Virus record (IMG/VR): IMGVR_UViG_3300031851_000101
Span: 1 to 31,859 of that record
DNA length: 31,859 bases
DNA from: a virus
Reading direction: 5' to 3' (one strand)
How positions within the stretch are numbered: the first letter of the stretch is position 1; each line of letters starts with the position of its first letter. The position numbers were made by a program, and so were the translations under genes. The notes below the pieces were generated by a model. It did not search any database. It saw only the letters and a list, made by a program, of their open reading frames with translations, and was not told where the DNA came from. This document shows positions 30,974-31,859 of this stretch, in pieces.

Positions 30974-31070
30974 CCAAGGGAATAACCGTATTTTCAGTAG
31001 TGAGTTAACCGTAATGGGGAAGCTAAGCCAAGAGCTTAAGCTTCCTCAGAGATGGATGCTCACTATTTTT
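30952..31070 (+). terminator. Stem-loops after 30629-30973, second one terminator-like
   Basis: CCCTTGG/CCAAGGG (30952-30958 with 30974-30980) straddles the stop codon. Next, TAGTGAG/CTCACTA (30998-31004 with 31059-31065) encloses a long stem GGAAGCTAAGC/GCTTAAGCTTCC (31018-31028 with 31034-31045, one bulged A). T5 follows directly at 31066-31070, so this may terminate the transcript; the long enclosed structure is more elaborate than a usual terminator. Confidence 0.5.
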
Positions 31071-31091
31071 ACTTACCACTAAAACTAAAAT

Positions 31092-31346
31092 ATGACAAAA
31101 GAGTATTCGTTAAAAGATATGTTGGCATTTGCTGATCATATCAGAACTCGGTGTATAAAAGAGTCTAATCATAACTATCCTTTCCCTGATATCAAATTGG
31201 AATTTAGAATATGGTCACAGAAGTTTTATACTCCTAACAACTCAGAATTTAAACCTGAGTTAGTTAAATATGACATTGGAAACAACTTCCAAGAAGATAT
31301 GATTAATGATATGTTTGATGACGATGACATGCATCCATATGATTAA
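31092..31346 (+). CDS. Unknown small protein with acidic tail (84 aa)
   Basis: The product begins MTKEYSLKDMLAFADHIRTR and carries KLEFRIWSQKFYTPNNSEFK in the middle. The C-terminus is very acidic (MINDMFDDDDMHPYD). It is soluble, without signal peptide or known motif. The ATG follows a stretch of A (ACTAAAATATG) like other starts in the window. A terminator-like structure lies 22 nt upstream and another stem-loop 19 nt downstream, so it may be its own transcript or part of a processed one. An acidic tail could suggest interaction with a DNA-binding protein or DNA mimicry, which is a guess. Confidence 0.6.
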   Translation: MTKEYSLKDMLAFADHIRTRCIKESNHNYPFPDIKLEFRIWSQKFYTPNNSEFKPELVKYDIGNNFQEDMINDMFDDDDMHPYD

Positions 31347-31364
31347 CATTTAAATCTTCACAAA

Positions 31365-31419
31365 GATAACGGGCACATAGTCCTTGAGATTTGATCACCT
31401 CATCCACTATGTGCTTATC
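31365..31419 (+). ncRNA. Stem-loop after 31092-31346
   Basis: GATAA/TTATC (31365-31369 with 31415-31419) and GCACATAGT/ACTATGTGC (31373-31381 with 31406-31414) form a 14-bp stem with a 3-nt bulge and a 24-nt loop that can fold further. It opens a gene-free stretch that reaches the right edge. Confidence 0.55.
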
Positions 31420-31512
31420 CAATTAAACAAGTACTATATGCCTAATTGCAAGGGTACTCTAGGAAAGTTATAGTAGGTCAGTAAGTTGAAGAGTAAGGCT
31501 GACATTTTACAT

Positions 31513-31649
31513 TAACAATTGCAACGAAGAGCCAGTATGACTGGAAAATCTGCTTTAAAACGCCTCTCTGTAACGCAGGTACAACTATTTGATTTATCAA
31601 ATGACTGCCAGGTAGCATCGTTGACATTCGTGTCTTAATGCAATTGTTA
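31513..31649 (+). ncRNA. Structured RNA element: multi-branch fold
   Basis: TAACAATTGCA (31513-31523) pairs perfectly with TGCAATTGTTA (31639-31649), 115 nt apart; ACGA/TCGT (31524-31527 with 31618-31621) continues the stem inside. Enclosed hairpins are CCAG-TATGA-CTGG (31532-31544), ATTTGA-TTTA-TCAAAT (31587-31602) and GACA-TTCG-TGTC (31623-31634), the last with a TTCG tetraloop. No ORF covers it. Confidence 0.6.
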
Positions 31650-31859
31650 TTAATTAACTAGGAAGTGCCTTGCCAAGGCTAGTCCTGCAATGAGGATGAA
31701 GACAAGGGAATGGTAAACCCATCAAAGTATATCTAGACAGGCCAAAACACGTTTGAACTACAAGCAATCACTAGGAATAGGAGGTTGTCTCTTGATTGAG
31801 GGTAGGAGTGCAGTCTGGATGAATTATAATTAATGGGGCAAATGCTTACCCATAGAAAG
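31650..31859 (+). other. Gene-free right end with further small hairpins
   Basis: No ORF of more than a few codons is visible on either strand. Small stems are GCCTT-GCC-AAGGC (31668-31680), CAATCA/TGATTG (near 31766-31798) and ATGGG/CCCAT (31833-31837 with 31849-31853) with GCA/TGC inside. The segment may continue the structured noncoding region beyond the window. Confidence 0.4.

Noticed and set aside
30897-31082. Plus-strand ORF of 61 aa overlapping the end of 30629-30973
   Set aside because: It overlaps the 114-aa gene in another frame and runs through strong stem-loops. A frameshift fusion was considered, but nothing like a slippery site was seen.
29815-31859. tRNA, tmRNA, hammerhead or group I intron
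   Set aside because: No T-loop consensus GTTCRANNC, no CTGATGA core and no recognisable intron core segment was found by eye; a covariance search is still needed.
1-31859. CRISPR array, insertion sequence or integrase/attachment site
   Set aside because: No regularly spaced direct repeats, transposase motifs, tyrosine/serine recombinase or flanking target duplications were seen; the phage looks virulent in this part.

Overview
The window is about 32 kb from the genome of an AT-rich tailed bacteriophage, almost certainly infecting a member of the Bacteroidota, probably a flavobacterium. Three things point to the host: promoter-like TAnnTTTG elements, A-rich leaders without strong Shine-Dalgarno sites, and a secreted protein (28168-29028) built like a type IX secretion cargo. 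The order HU/IHF-like protein, zinc ribbon, PD-(D/E)XK nuclease, terminase, portal, fibres, scaffold, major capsid protein, connector proteins resembles short-tailed Crassvirales-type phages. That assignment is inference from gene order and protein character, not from a search.

Layout. From 29345 down to 1 every gene is on the minus strand and forms the late morphogenesis and lysis module. In transcription order: a small acidic protein and the secreted T9SS-like protein (29345-28168); a coiled-coil protein, amidase endolysin, winged-helix-like protein, IHF-like protein, zinc-ribbon protein and nuclease (28111-25060); a putative small-terminase candidate, a GroES-like co-chaperonin and the large terminase (25056-22093); portal, collagen-like fibre and LamG fibre (22091-17046); scaffold and major capsid protein (16914-13960); head and connector proteins (13893-10733); Cys-rich virion surface proteins including a 1201-residue one (10650-3871); a metallophosphoesterase, connector proteins and four tiny lysine-rich proteins (3760-243). 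Hairpin terminators after 13960, 12578, 9136 and 3871, and a recurring promoter-like motif, divide this module into several transcription units.

From about 29488 to the right end the polarity flips. The plus strand carries only small unrecognised genes (90, 30, 114 and 84 aa) separated by long gaps without ORFs (29815-30387 and 31347-31859). These gaps are visibly less AT-rich than the coding DNA and are packed with long, often perfect nested inverted repeats, some closing multi-branch junctions. They look like structured noncoding RNAs, and they are the best candidate here for something undescribed. The divergent switch between the two arms lies at 29346-29541.

Working together: scaffold, capsid protein, terminase, portal and a phage GroES would build and fill the head. 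Collagen-like and lectin-like fibres would decorate it. The Cys-rich FN3 proteins and ring-like proteins would make the connector, tail and surface. The amidase would lyse the cell. All names rest on motif reading by eye; no database search was run.
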